A stretch of 64,000 bases of DNA from Alphaproteobacteria bacterium (GCA_013389115.1 JACADY010000011.1:1-64000); one strand, 5' to 3'; shown: positions 28,110 through 36,809, counted from the stretch's first letter. Translations and numbers: made by a program. The notes: generated by a model from the letters alone, not told the origin.

Positions 28110-29003
28110 TCATCGCTCGCGCCGAGGGTCGCCCGCCTCATCGCGCGCGATGCGACCCAGCCAATCGCGCTTGCAGGGTTTTGGCCGCTTCAGGCCATCG
28201 GGAAGCTTAGTCAGCTCATCCACGCAGGCATCATCGATCTGTTCCTGGGTGACATTCCGTGCGGTTGAAAGGTCCGTCTCGCCAATAACCGCGCCCGACA
28301 GGTTGGCGCGCAGGAGATCGGCTCCCTCGAAGTCCACGCGTCTCAGTACGGCGCCGGAGAGGTCGGCGCTCGAAAGATTCGCGCCCGAGAGGTCAGCGCC
28401 CACCATGATCGCGCCCGAGAAATTGGCGGTGCTCAGCATCGCGCCCCTGAGATTGGCCCGCATCAACAGGGCCCCCGAGACATTCGCGCCGCGCAGGTTC
28501 GCGGCCATGAGATTGACGCCCGCCAGATAGGTGCGCTTCACCCACCGCCCGTCCTTGCCTTGTTCGCCCGACAAATCGATGCCGACAAGGGGCGTCGATG
28601 TCTTCCAAAGGCCATAATCGCCGATCACCACCCAGTCAGGAGGCGGATCGCCGTCGCCTTCAGCGGGCTCCGGGCCAAGGGGGAGCATCCAGCCATCCAT
28701 CAGCTGCATGCGGCGGGGATTGGGAATTTTCAGCGTCGTGTCGCTGTTGAGATATTCCAGAGCCTGGATCTTGCCGGAATTGCCAGGCGCCTTGGTCGTC
28801 AAGACCTGCCACGCATCGGCGTCACGCGCGGCGCGGCGATCGCTCATGTCCTGCAAATAGACCCAAATGCCCCCGACGATTGCGAGCGGCCCCAGAAAGC
28901 GCAACAAGCGCATCACGAAGGAATCGTTGAGTGCGTCGAGCACGCCAAACCCGTGCCGCTTCTGCATCACGTAGACGGGCTTTTCTTCATCCCAGTCCGA
29001 CAT
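28110..29003 (-). CDS. Pentapeptide-repeat membrane protein, 297 aa
   Basis: Residues 30-50 form one membrane helix (FLGPLAIVGGIWVYL). From about residue 165 the protein runs through A(N/D)LRGA / ADLSGANLSSADLSGAVL pentapeptide repeats, which build a right-handed quadrilateral helix. The N-terminus faces the cytosol by charge. Such anchored repeat proteins are common but mostly uncharacterised; a gyrase-protecting (Qnr-like) role is not indicated. Confidence 0.85.
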   Translation of the reverse strand: MSDWDEEKPVYVMQKRHGFGVLDALNDSFVMRLLRFLGPLAIVGGIWVYLQDMSDRRAARDADAWQVLTTKAPGNSGKIQALEYLNSDTTLKIPNPRRMQLMDGWMLPLGPEPAEGDGDPPPDWVVIGDYGLWKTSTPLVGIDLSGEQGKDGRWVKRTYLAGVNLMAANLRGANVSGALLMRANLRGAMLSTANFSGAIMVGADLSGANLSSADLSGAVLRRVDFEGADLLRANLSGAVIGETDLSTARNVTQEQIDDACVDELTKLPDGLKRPKPCKRDWLGRIARDEAGDPRRER

Positions 29004-29097
29004 GGAGGCGCCCCTTCTGGTTCCCTCGCTCCATCCTTTCTTAAAGTTAACACACCCGGAGGCGCGGCGCTGTCTCCATCATGCGACAGGCCTGACG

Positions 29098-29275
29098 CTA
29101 GTGGAGCGAATTTGACATTTGATCCCCGCTCGCGGCGGCCCCAGTATCAAATGTCAAATTCAAAAGCCTCCCCTCGAATCATATCGTTGCTCGTGTTCCT
29201 TTGATCCCGACATTTGCTCAACGGCTCGCTGCATCGAGATGCAAATGTCCGAATCGGACCACTAGTGAATTCGGA
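29098..29275. repeat. Two opposed palindromic intergenic repeat units
   Basis: Unit A (+, 29098-29123) reads CTAGTGGAGCGAATTTGACA and ends CATTTGAT; its last 16 bp recur inverted at 29146-29161. Unit B (minus, 29265-29239) reads CTAGTGGTCCGATTCGGACA and ends TTTGCAT, with its own inverted partner at 29209-29217. The two units are diverged copies of one sequence facing each other, like a REP/BIME or MITE-type element. The remaining DNA between 29004 and 29399 shows no gene. Confidence 0.65.
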
Positions 29276-29399
29276 CATAGGCGTCGCGCTGCGATCCCGG
29301 CACATTCAGGCTCTGGCGCGAAGGGCTTTCCCCCGGCGCCGCCTTGGGCTATACGAGCCGCCTTCTGTCCTTGCCCCCGCCTCACATGAGGGGCCGCAG

Positions 29400-29439
<40 letters not shown>

Positions 29440-29498
29440 GCAGCGCTGGAGACGGAAGTGGCTAATAAGGTGGGGGTTTTCCGAACCCTGCCGACTTC

Positions 29499-29519
29499 GG
29501 GGTAACGCCCGGGGTAACG
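29499..29519. repeat. Integrase arm-type repeats, left end
   Basis: Two GGGGTAACG units (29499-29507, 29511-29519) lie 60-90 bp inside attL; an inverted CGTTACCCC is at 29672-29680. Matching units occur at the right end. They are probable arm-binding sites of the integrase. Confidence 0.65.
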
Positions 29520-29534
29520 TTTCGGAAGAAGGCG

Positions 29535-29609
<75 letters not shown>

Positions 29610-29821
29610 TCCTCCCCCAGAAAATCAAGTGGTTAGGTGGACCGCTCGCCTCCGGCGAACCTGTAACCCTGCGTTACCCCAAGGGCGAGATGGCCCGACT
29701 CAGACGTTGCCAGCCGTCAACGGATCGTTTAGAACAATATGAGAACATTGCTTTCGTTGGTGACAGCGGCGGCTCGCCGCAATACACAACGAGTTGGCAG
29801 GATCGAAGGGGAGAGCGCTAC

Positions 29822-30781
29822 ATGTTGACCTCGGTGGAGCTTTGCGCGGGCGCGGGCGGTCAGGCGGTTGGACTGGAGCAGGCGGGCTTCGAGCACACCG
29901 CCCTTGTCGAGATTGACCCGCACTGCTGCACCACACTCCGGGCGAACCGGCCCAACTGGAACGTGATCGAAGATGACCTGCGCATCTTCAAAGAGCGCTC
30001 CGCATCGTTCGCCGGAATTGACCTTCTGGCCGGGGGTCTACCCTGCCCGCCGTTCTCGGTCGCGGGAAAGCAGCTCGGCGCTGCTGACGAGCGCAACCTG
30101 TTCCCGGACGCAATCGAGATCGTCGCCGCGACGAAGCCCCGGGCAGTCATGATCGAGAACGTCAGGGGCTTCCTTGACGCGGTTTTCCAAGACTACCGGG
30201 AGGACTTGAAGCGCCAGCTTGAGAAGCTCGGATACAAGACCGAGTGGCGGCTTCTGAACGCCTCGGACTACGGGGTGCCGCAGCTCCGGCCCCGGGTCGT
30301 GATCGTGGCCATTGAAAACTCTTCCACCGAACACTTCGACTGGCCCACGCCGCAGCCGCACAACCCGCCCACGGTCGGCGCGGTCCTCCGGGACCAGATG
30401 GCCGCCGGGGGCTGGCCTGGGGCCGATGCATGGGCCAAGCGAGCCGACGAGATCGCCCCGACCATCGTGGGCGGGTCGAAGAAGCATGGCGGCCCCGACC
30501 TCGGACCTACTCGGGCTCGGGCCGCGTGGGCCTCGCTCGGGGTCAACGGCAAGACCGTTGCCGACGAGCCTCCGGCGGCGGACTTCGTGGGGATGCCGCG
30601 CCTCACGGTCCCGATGGTCGCACGCATTCAGGGCTTCCCCGATGACTGGCGGTTCACGGGCCGCAAGACGGCTGCCTACCGGCAGGTTGGCAACGCCTTC
30701 CCACCGCCGGTCGCAAGGGCCGTAGGCGAGAACGTGCGCGCGGCTCTGACGGCCCGGCGCATCTTCGCCGTGCGCGCCTAA
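29822..30781 (+). CDS. DNA (cytosine-5) methyltransferase, 319 aa
   Basis: C5-methyltransferase motifs appear in order: SVELCAGAGGQAVGLEQAGF (I), ALVEIDPHCC (II), GGLPCPPFSVAGKQ (IV, catalytic PC), MIENVRGF (VI), QLRPRVVIVAIE (VIII) and QVGNAFPPPVARAVG (X). The start at 29822 follows AAGGGGAGAG; the track's longer ORF runs back through the tRNA and is rejected. The target-recognition part is short. With the NaeI-like enzyme and Vsr downstream it forms a restriction-modification module; specificity GCCGGC is inferred. Confidence 0.95.
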   Translation: MLTSVELCAGAGGQAVGLEQAGFEHTALVEIDPHCCTTLRANRPNWNVIEDDLRIFKERSASFAGIDLLAGGLPCPPFSVAGKQLGAADERNLFPDAIEIVAATKPRAVMIENVRGFLDAVFQDYREDLKRQLEKLGYKTEWRLLNASDYGVPQLRPRVVIVAIENSSTEHFDWPTPQPHNPPTVGAVLRDQMAAGGWPGADAWAKRADEIAPTIVGGSKKHGGPDLGPTRARAAWASLGVNGKTVADEPPAADFVGMPRLTVPMVARIQGFPDDWRFTGRKTAAYRQVGNAFPPPVARAVGENVRAALTARRIFAVRA

Positions 30782-30843
30782 GCTCGACCACCCGCGCGGG
30801 CTGTGCAACAATCTCCACCAATTTCGGTGGAGAATCAGACCTA

Positions 30844-31722
30844 TTGCGCGCCAACCTTCCAGCAAGCCTCGTCGCCCCGGGCCACCCCGACTTCGCCGTG
30901 TCGTCGGCCATCCTTGCCGAACTCGACCAGCGGGCCGGGGGGCGGGGGAAGCTCGCCCAGGAAGTCCCGGCCCTTCTGCGCGAGGTCGTTGACGATGTGA
31001 TACAGACGCCGCGCACCGGGCGGCGGTCCTACGACGAGTTGGAGAAGACCGAGAAGACCTACATCGGCACCCGCGTCGAGATCATGCTCCGGGCTCTCCT
31101 GTCGCTGCCGCGCGGGCGGCTGGACGCGGTGGTGGCCGGACATGACACCGACATCAAGCACACGATGGGCAACAACTGGATGATCCCGGGGGAGGCGACA
31201 GACCACCCCTGCATCCTCGTGGCCGCCGATGAGGACCGGGCGCGCTGCTACCTCGGGCTGATCGTCGCCCGGCCCGAATACCTGACTGCCGGAGCCAACC
31301 GTGACGCCAAGCGGAGCATTTCAGCCGCCGGTTTCGCCCACATCCGCTGGATCTTCGCTGACCGCCCATACCCGCCGAACTTCTGGCGCACGATCCCGGC
31401 GGCGTCTGTCCAGAGGATCGTCTCGGGCCGAACCGGCAACGAGCGCGTCATGGCTCTGTTCCGGGAGGTGCAGGACGTGCCCATCACCCGCGAGACGGTT
31501 GAGGGCGTAGCCCGGCAGAAGGACTTCATGCGCCGCATCCGCGCTGACGGCGGGCGCGGGACGCGCGACCTCCTCGCGGCGGAGGGCATCCTGTTGCTGT
31601 CGGGGAAGTATGACGGCCCCCTGATCCGCGCACTCGGGCTTCCGATGGGCGACTTCGTGGCCCACACCCCGGCGGACGAAGGGGAGCGGCAGACCGCCCG
31701 CGCGGCGGGCTGGCGGGTGTAG
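30844..31722 (+). CDS. NaeI-family type II restriction endonuclease, 292 aa
   Basis: The N-terminal domain has TYIGTRVEIMLRALLSL and, 15 residues after that glutamate, LDAVVAGHDTDIKHTMGNNW. This gives E-x15-D-x8-D-x-K, nearly the spacing of the NaeI catalytic residues (E70, D86, D95, K97). The remainder, including GNNWMIP and a C-terminal helical domain, also recalls NaeI, a two-site (type IIE) enzyme cutting GCCGGC. Start assigned at TTG 30844; a later start is possible. It lies 62 bp after the methyltransferase gene and overlaps vsr by one base. Confidence 0.85.
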   Translation: MRANLPASLVAPGHPDFAVSSAILAELDQRAGGRGKLAQEVPALLREVVDDVIQTPRTGRRSYDELEKTEKTYIGTRVEIMLRALLSLPRGRLDAVVAGHDTDIKHTMGNNWMIPGEATDHPCILVAADEDRARCYLGLIVARPEYLTAGANRDAKRSISAAGFAHIRWIFADRPYPPNFWRTIPAASVQRIVSGRTGNERVMALFREVQDVPITRETVEGVARQKDFMRRIRADGGRGTRDLLAAEGILLLSGKYDGPLIRALGLPMGDFVAHTPADEGERQTARAAGWRV

Positions 31723-32162
31723 TGGCCGACAAGATCAGCCCGGAGCGCCGCAGCGCAAACATGCGGCAAATCCGCAGCCGCGACATGAAGCCCGAGATGG
31801 CGGTGCGCCGCCTAGCCCACGGCATGGGCTACCGATACCGCCTGCACCGCCGCGACCTGCCCGGCAAGCCGGACCTCGTGTTCGGGCCGCGCCGCGCCGT
31901 CATCTTCGTCCACGGGTGCTTCTGGCACCAGCACGACTGCCGGGACGGTCACAACCCGAAGTCCAACGGCGGCTACTGGGATGCGAAGCTGCGCCGGAAC
32001 GTGGAGCGGGATGCCGAGGTGCGCGCCCGCCTTGAGGCGGACGGCTGGCGGGTCCTCGTGATCTGGGAGTGTGAGGCCCGCGATGCCGAGGCGCTGCGGG
32101 CAACGCTGGCTGACTTCCTTGGGCCTGTCGCACCAATCCCCGCCCAATCAGCGCCCGATTGA
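31722..32162 (+). CDS. vsr: Very short patch repair endonuclease Vsr, 146 aa
   Basis: Vsr nicks DNA at T:G mismatches left by deamination of 5-methylcytosine. The sequence shows NMRQIRSRDMKPEMAVRRL, GYRYRLHRRDLPGKPDLVF (catalytic aspartate) and VFVHGCFWH-like IFVHGCFWHQHDC (zinc site), with WDAKLRRNVERD. The GTG start shares a base with the preceding stop (TAGTG), so the two genes are coupled. Its presence supports that the partner methylates cytosine at C5. Confidence 0.93.
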   Translation: MADKISPERRSANMRQIRSRDMKPEMAVRRLAHGMGYRYRLHRRDLPGKPDLVFGPRRAVIFVHGCFWHQHDCRDGHNPKSNGGYWDAKLRRNVERDAEVRARLEADGWRVLVIWECEARDAEALRATLADFLGPVAPIPAQSAPD

Positions 32163-32241
32163 CGCGACTGACTGCGGGCGCGCGGCGTGAGACTTCTCCA
32201 ACCACCGGCCAGCGGGGCCGGATGGAAAAGGAGAATGGAAG

Positions 32242-32430
32242 TTGGCAAAATCATCGGAATGGGACGAACGAGTCAGCGCGGCTCTTGCCGAGCTTGAGCA
32301 CTGGCGCTCACTGCCCAAGGGCGAACATCGGCGGGAGTCCCTTGAGAAGCTGGCTGCGGCCTACCCGGACGTGATCACGGTAGAATGGTTGCCGGACAAC
32401 CGGGTGATCATCACGGAATGCCTCGGCTGA
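32242..32430 (+). CDS. Small unknown protein, 62 aa
   Basis: A TTG start with AAAGGAG and a plausible helix-strand pattern (AALAELEHWRSLPKGEHRRESLEKLAAAYPDVITVEWL). It follows the Vsr gene in the same direction. I do not recognise it; coding is moderately likely because an alternative-frame ORF covers the same DNA. Confidence 0.45.
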   Translation: MAKSSEWDERVSAALAELEHWRSLPKGEHRRESLEKLAAAYPDVITVEWLPDNRVIITECLG

Positions 32431-32489
32431 AACCCCGCGCCGCCCGGCGCGGTGCCGGGCGGTGCTTCAATCAATGATTGGAGATGACG

Positions 32490-32831
32490 ATGAATGTTGA
32501 ACAGAAATCGGAAGACCTCCTGCCGGAGAAAGCGCCGTCGCTCGCTGAGATCGTCGGCGCGGCGGAGACGCTGGCGGCGGCACGGCGGCTGCTCAGGGGG
32601 ACCGGCTGGGCTCGGCTGGAGGAGCGCCGGGGTCGGAAACGCGTGGTGGTTCACCCCCCCTACATCGTCCCGAGGGAGCGCGCGCTGCTGAGCGACGATG
32701 TGGCGGAGAAGATTCACCACGCGGCTAAGGTCTTGACGTGGGCCGCCAACCACTCGCTGCCCTTCGTGACCTTGGACATTCCGACCAACCATCTGGGGCT
32801 CTCGCTGACCATCAACTTCGACGGGTGCTGA
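32490..32831 (+). CDS. Unknown protein, 113 aa
   Basis: The ATG at 32490 is chosen because GGAG lies 6 nt upstream; upstream TTG and ATG codons are alternatives. The protein is charged, with helices (LAEIVGAAETLAAARRLLRG), a basic segment (LEERRGRKRVVVHPPYIVP) and a beta-like end (FVTLDIPTNHLGLSLTINF). No family recognised. It is the last + strand gene of the left arm and converges with the long minus-strand operon. Confidence 0.6.
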   Translation: MNVEQKSEDLLPEKAPSLAEIVGAAETLAAARRLLRGTGWARLEERRGRKRVVVHPPYIVPRERALLSDDVAEKIHHAAKVLTWAANHSLPFVTLDIPTNHLGLSLTINFDGC

Positions 32832-32932
32832 CCCACCCGCAAAGGGGCCGCGCGGGTGACGCCTGCGCGGCCCTGTTTTCATTGATCGTCGGCGGGGCGG
32901 TGCCGCCACCCGGCATCCGGTCGGTTCCGGGG

Positions 32933-33292
32933 TCAGTGCATGACCGGGCGGGGCAGCCAGAGGTCGCGGCTGAACAGGCACCAGCCCAGCGCGACCTGCA
33001 CGGCGCGGTCGTGCTGGCGGATCAGGTGGGGCGTGGCCCGCTCCGGGTCGCGGATCGCGTCCACCCACGCATCGCGGGTGGTCCCCGGGTAGCGGCGGCA
33101 GAGGAGCCCAACGAGCCCCCCGAGCCGGGCACGGGGGACGCGGTAGAGCCGGGCGAACTGCGCGACCATGGCGGGCGTGGGCCAGCCGTCCGGGCTCGCC
33201 TCCTCCGCGTAGGCCACCAGCGCGAGGTGCGCCTTGCGCAGCCGCGACGGGAACAGCCGCACGTAGGCCTCGGTGAGGCGCTCGGGCGTCAT
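32933..33292 (-). CDS. Unknown protein, 119 aa, end of the minus-strand operon
   Basis: Start MTPERLTEAYVRLFPSRLRK at 33292, overlapping the previous stop by ATGA; the track's longer start is not used. The protein is arginine-rich and helical (PAMVAQFARLYRVPRARLGGLVGLLCRRYPG), perhaps nucleic-acid binding. No family recognised. Confidence 0.6.
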   Translation of the reverse strand: MTPERLTEAYVRLFPSRLRKAHLALVAYAEEASPDGWPTPAMVAQFARLYRVPRARLGGLVGLLCRRYPGTTRDAWVDAIRDPERATPHLIRQHDRAVQVALGWCLFSRDLWLPRPVMH

Positions 33293-33549
33293 GCGCCGCG
33301 CCCCGGGCCGGTGTAGGTGGCCCCGAGGGCATCGCCCTGGAACACGCACGGCGCGAAGCCGCCCGCCGCCGTGGCCGCGACCTGCGTGGTGTCGAAGCCG
33401 TCGAAGGGCGCGTTCATGTGCGGCACGAGGGCGTTGGCGGCGGTGATCGCCGCCGGGGCGCTGGCCGCGTCCACGAGGGCGGCGTGGGTGCCCGAGGGGT
33501 TCTTGAGGTGTTCAGCGCCCCGGGGGCGGGTGACGAGGTAGAGGGGCAT
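33289..33549 (-). CDS. Unknown protein, 86 aa
   Basis: A short alanine-rich protein beginning MPLYLVTRPRGAEHLKNPSG, coupled on both sides: one base after the previous stop and ATGA with the next start. The pattern of a strand then helices resembles small phage or satellite accessory proteins, but nothing specific is recognised. Confidence 0.6.
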   Translation of the reverse strand: MPLYLVTRPRGAEHLKNPSGTHAALVDAASAPAAITAANALVPHMNAPFDGFDTTQVAATAAGGFAPCVFQGDALGATYTGPGRGA

Positions 33550-33550
33550 G

Positions 33551-34270
33551 TCAGTTGGTCTCCTTTGAGTTGAGGGCTACTTTGACCTTGTCGAGCGCGG
33601 AGGCGCGCCCGCGTTCGAAGTCACGGTTGGCGACGATTGCGCGCTGGACCGTCGCCCGAACGCGCTCGATGGTGCGCGTCACTTCCGCCGCCTCCTCGCC
33701 CACGAGGCGCTGCGCCAGCTCCTGAGCAGAGAAGGGGCGGTCGCGGGCGGGCATCCGGTCGATGATCGTCAGCAGCGCGGCCCCGAGGGGGGCGTTCTTG
33801 GTGGCGACGGCGAACGCCGCCATGTTGCGGAGCTGGACCACGCCCGAGCCCTCAAGCTGCGCGAGGTAGTTGGTGCGTTCCGGCGTCCCGAGCCCGGCGC
33901 GAGCGAGCACCGCCTGCGGCGTGGCGAACAGCAGGGCGGTCGTGGAGAGGGAGTCAGCCGCCGCCTGCAACTCACGGAGCATCGCCCAGCGGGTGTCGGA
34001 GCTGTTAGGGAGAACTTCGGCCCGGGCCTTGGCCTCCGCCTTGCGCCCGGCCTCGGCCTGCGCCTCGGGCGGAAAGTCGGCCCGGGCGAGGCTCTCGGCT
34101 GCCTCGCGGCCCCGGGCGGCGATGCCGCTGGCGAGGGTGTCGAGCGTCTTGCCGAACTTCTCGGCGCGGCGGGCGACGGCTTCCGCGAGGCTGATGACCT
34201 CGCCCCGCGCCATGGGCGGGGCGGTGAGAGCGGGCAGCTCGGTTCCGGGGGACTGCGCGGGTTCGGGCAT
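33551..34270 (-). CDS. Unknown alanine-rich helical protein, 239 aa
   Basis: Start MPEPAQSPGTELPALTAPP at 34270 with AGGAG 7 nt upstream; the track start is longer but unsupported. From residue 30 on it is almost wholly helical (AEAVARRAEKFGKTLDTLASGI..., EAQAEAGRKAEAKARAEVLP), with a C-terminal segment EEAAEVTRTIERVRATVQRAIVANRDFERG. Coiled coil is likely. I do not recognise the family; a scaffold-like or DNA-packaging helper role would be speculation. Confidence 0.65.
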   Translation of the reverse strand: MPEPAQSPGTELPALTAPPMARGEVISLAEAVARRAEKFGKTLDTLASGIAARGREAAESLARADFPPEAQAEAGRKAEAKARAEVLPNSSDTRWAMLRELQAAADSLSTTALLFATPQAVLARAGLGTPERTNYLAQLEGSGVVQLRNMAAFAVATKNAPLGAALLTIIDRMPARDRPFSAQELAQRLVGEEAAEVTRTIERVRATVQRAIVANRDFERGRASALDKVKVALNSKETN

Positions 34271-34415
34271 CGGGGGCTCCTGTCTTGAGTTTGCCGCCGT
34301 GCCGGAGCGCCTTGCTCTCGTCCGCGCCCATCCGTTGGGCGGCATGTTGACCTGAGCGACAGGATAGCCGATGCTGGTGGTATCAAGATACCACACAGCG
34401 TTGAGAACTGGCCTG

Positions 34416-34691
34416 TCAGAACCAGCCCCAGAGCGGGTCTCCGGCTTTGTTCGGCGCAGGGCGCGCGGCCTTGGCCGAGCGCTCGGGCAGGTGTGCCTCC
34501 GGGTCCTCCGCCGTCATGCCGAGGGCCATACCGACCACGACAGCCGGGGCGCAGGTCACGAGCGCGGTCACGGGCCGGGACAGGCCCGGAGGAGTCCAGC
34601 CCTCGCGGACGTAGGCGTCGTAGCCCATCCGGGAGAGGAGCCCCGCCGCGTTCGCGTAGGCTTCCTCGCGGGTCTCCGCCACCGCCCGCAC
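34416..34691 (-). CDS. Unknown protein, 91 aa
   Basis: GTG start one base after the terminase-like gene's stop. N-terminal helix (ETREEAYANAAGLLSRMGYDAYVREGW) and a hydrophobic middle (PVTALVTCAPAVVVGMALGM) that could be a membrane segment. No family recognised. Confidence 0.5.
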   Translation of the reverse strand: MRAVAETREEAYANAAGLLSRMGYDAYVREGWTPPGLSRPVTALVTCAPAVVVGMALGMTAEDPEAHLPERSAKAARPAPNKAGDPLWGWF

Positions 34692-34692
34692 G

Positions 34693-35214
34693 TCAGTCGC
34701 CCCGCCGCGCCTCGGGGTCCAGCGGGACGTGTTCCAGCACGTCCGGTTCCGGCTGGCCGGGGATGCTGCCGCCCGCCGCGCGGCGCTCCGACAGGAACTC
34801 GTCCATCGTCATCTTGGGCGGCAGGAGGACGACGCCCCCGGTCTTGACGCTGACGTTGAGCTCGGGAGCTTCGCCCTCGCGGTAGCCGTGCCGAGCCTTG
34901 AGGAGGAACAGGTTGGCGACCACGTTCCCCTCGTCCGCGACCCGGCGCAGGTTGCCCACCAGCACATCGTGCTCGCGGGCGAGGCCCCTCTGGTAAGCCT
35001 CCTCCACGGCGGGGTCGCGCCGCCGCACCTCGCGGAGCGTCGTCCCGTGCATCCCGAGGACGCGGGCGACGGTGGCGAGGTGGCAGCCCCGGCCCACCAG
35101 TTCTTCGATGATCGCCAGCCCCCGGGGGGTGATCTCCCAGTACGTGCGCCCCTGCCCGCCCGGGCCGGGCGCCACGAGGCGCGCGGGCAGTTCGTCGTCG
35201 GTGTCGTCGGTCAT
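34693..35214 (-). CDS. Terminase small subunit-like / helix-turn-helix protein, 173 aa
   Basis: The segment GCHLATVARVLGMHGTTLREVRRRDPAVEEAYQRGLAREHDVLVGNLRRVADEGNVVANLFLLKARHGYRE (quoted in part: HTH, then GNVVANLFLLKARHGYRE) follows the plan of phage small terminases and related HTH proteins: a DNA-binding helix-turn-helix, an aspartate-proline turn and a final 'LKxRxGYRD'-type motif. In satellites such a protein redirects helper packaging. ATGA overlap with the recombinase upstream. The role is inferred. Confidence 0.6.
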   Translation of the reverse strand: MTDDTDDELPARLVAPGPGGQGRTYWEITPRGLAIIEELVGRGCHLATVARVLGMHGTTLREVRRRDPAVEEAYQRGLAREHDVLVGNLRRVADEGNVVANLFLLKARHGYREGEAPELNVSVKTGGVVLLPPKMTMDEFLSERRAAGGSIPGQPEPDVLEHVPLDPEARRGD

Positions 35215-35822
35215 GTTGCCTCAAGCTCCTTCTGCTCGGCGTCCCACTGCTGGCACACCCGGAAGCTCAGCGACTTCCCGATGCGCAGTTCCTTGGCGAT
35301 GCGGTCCATGCCCACGCCCCGGGCGCGCAGGGCGCGGATGGACTGGACCAGCGTGTCGGAGGCCGGGGGCCTTCCGATGCGCTTGCCGCTCGCCCGCGCC
35401 CGGGCCATCCCGGCCCTCGTGCGCTCAACGATCATCGCTCGCTCAAACTCGGCGAAGACGCCCGACATCTGCAACAGCGCCCGGCCTGCCGGGGTGGACG
35501 TGTCCAGCGCCTGCTGCTCAAGGTAGAGGTCGCACCCGACCGTGCGCAGCGTCTCGAACAGGTCCACGAGGTCGCGGAGCGAGCGCCCGAGGCGCGACAC
35601 GTCCCAAGCCATCACCACGTCGAAGCGGCGGCGCTGGGCGTCGGCAATCATCGCGTCCAGCCCGGGGCGGCGCGAGGTCGCGCCGCTGGCCGTCTCGACG
35701 TACTCGCGGGCGACGGTCCAGCCCGCCCGAGCGGCCACCTCCCGGAGCCGGAGAAGCTGGTTCTCCGGCGTCTGCTCCCCGGTGCTGACCCGGGCGTAGA
35801 TCGCGGCGCGGCGGGCGGTCAT
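35211..35822 (-). CDS. Serine recombinase (resolvase/invertase family), 203 aa
   Basis: Start MTARRAAIYARVSTGEQTPE at 35822 (ATGA overlap with the preceding gene). The catalytic serine in YARVSTGEQ, the arginine-rich VVMAWDVSRLGRSLRDLVD, and VFAEFERAMIVERTRAGMARAR with the E-helix, then a C-terminal HTH (RALRARGVGMDRIAKELRIG) define a small resolvase/invertase. It may resolve element multimers or invert a segment; no invertible repeats were spotted. It is the second recombinase of the element. Confidence 0.92.
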   Translation of the reverse strand: MTARRAAIYARVSTGEQTPENQLLRLREVAARAGWTVAREYVETASGATSRRPGLDAMIADAQRRRFDVVMAWDVSRLGRSLRDLVDLFETLRTVGCDLYLEQQALDTSTPAGRALLQMSGVFAEFERAMIVERTRAGMARARASGKRIGRPPASDTLVQSIRALRARGVGMDRIAKELRIGKSLSFRVCQQWDAEQKELEAT

Positions 35823-36100
35823 GCCGCCACCTCGTCGTTGGCGAGCCCGTAGTGGTCGCGGGTCCAGCGGGCCGCGCCGTCGAAGGCCATGTAGTCTTCG
35901 CGGAGGATGTCGTGCGCCGCGCCGCCCCGGCACAGCAGCGCCGCCACGACGCCACGCCCGTTGTGAACGTAGACGCGCACGGTGCCCTCGCGGGCGAGCG
36001 CGGCGGCGACGTTCTGCGCGACCAGTTGGAGGTTCACCGGGGTCGCGGTGTCGATGATGCTGTGATCGGCGGCGCGGTGGAACGAGTAGGTGGTGGTCAT
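35819..36100 (-). CDS. Unknown protein, 93 aa
   Basis: Start MTTTYSFHRAADHSIIDTAT at 36100 with GGAG upstream; the longer track start is rejected. It has helix (NLQLVAQNVAAALAREG), strand (VRVYVHN) and a C-terminal DDHYGLANDE-like acidic end. No family recognised. Coupled to the recombinase by ATGA. Confidence 0.6.
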   Translation of the reverse strand: MTTTYSFHRAADHSIIDTATPVNLQLVAQNVAAALAREGTVRVYVHNGRGVVAALLCRGGAAHDILREDYMAFDGAARWTRDHYGLANDEVAA

Positions 36101-36293
36101 GTCGGTTCTCCATTTCTCAGTGTGCCGGGCGCGCAACCTAGGGTTGCACCCCGAGATGGAACATAGCGTGAACGGGCGGCTCCGGCTAGTCTGAAAACGG
36201 ACGGTTCCGGTGTGGGCAGGACCGGCGGGCGAAGGCCCAAGAAACGTTGGGCCTGCCGCCCTCGGGCGGGGATGGGGTTTCGGGGTGGCGGTG

Positions 36294-36809
36294 TCAGCGC
36301 CTCGGGTTCGCGTCGGGATCGCACCCGTAGCGGCGGCGGGTGGCTTCCTCCGGCCCGTGGCGCAGGGCATCGCGCGCGGCTTCCATCAGCCGGATCGTGG
36401 CCCGGTCGTCGTCGCCGCGCCAGCCGCCCGCCGCCTCCCAAGTGTCGTATGCGCGTCCCCAAACTGGGTCTGGGTCGGCAGCGCTCCCTTCGTAGAGCTG
36501 CCAGATGGCATCGAAGGTCCAGCGGGGCATGAGGATGCCGAACGACGCGAGCGTGGCGTCCGCCCGCTCCCAGATGGTGTCCGGGGCGTCCATCCATTCC
36601 CAGTGGTAGATGTCGTTGTCGCGTCCGTCATCGTAGAGCATCGCGGCGCGAAGGTCGAATATCGCTGCCCAGAGAGGGTGGTATCCGTCCGGGGCGCGGC
36701 GCAGGTTGCGCCGTGGGCTCAGGTAGAGCCGGGCGTAGACCGGAGCGAGGATGCGCAACCACGAGGCAAACGACAGACCCCCGTTCCGGGTCACGGCATC
36801 AGCTTCCAT
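36294..36809 (-). CDS. Unknown protein, 171 aa
   Basis: The ATG at 36809 with GGAG 10 nt upstream is preferred. The sequence is tryptophan- and aspartate-rich (YHWEWMDAPDTIWERADATLAS, FDAIWQLYEG, AYDTWEAAGGW), suggesting a soluble globular protein. No family recognised. It follows the primase-polymerase gene after a 310-bp gap, which has only short AT/GC mixed DNA with no clear gene. Confidence 0.6.
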   Translation of the reverse strand: MEADAVTRNGGLSFASWLRILAPVYARLYLSPRRNLRRAPDGYHPLWAAIFDLRAAMLYDDGRDNDIYHWEWMDAPDTIWERADATLASFGILMPRWTFDAIWQLYEGSAADPDPVWGRAYDTWEAAGGWRGDDDRATIRLMEAARDALRHGPEEATRRRYGCDPDANPRR

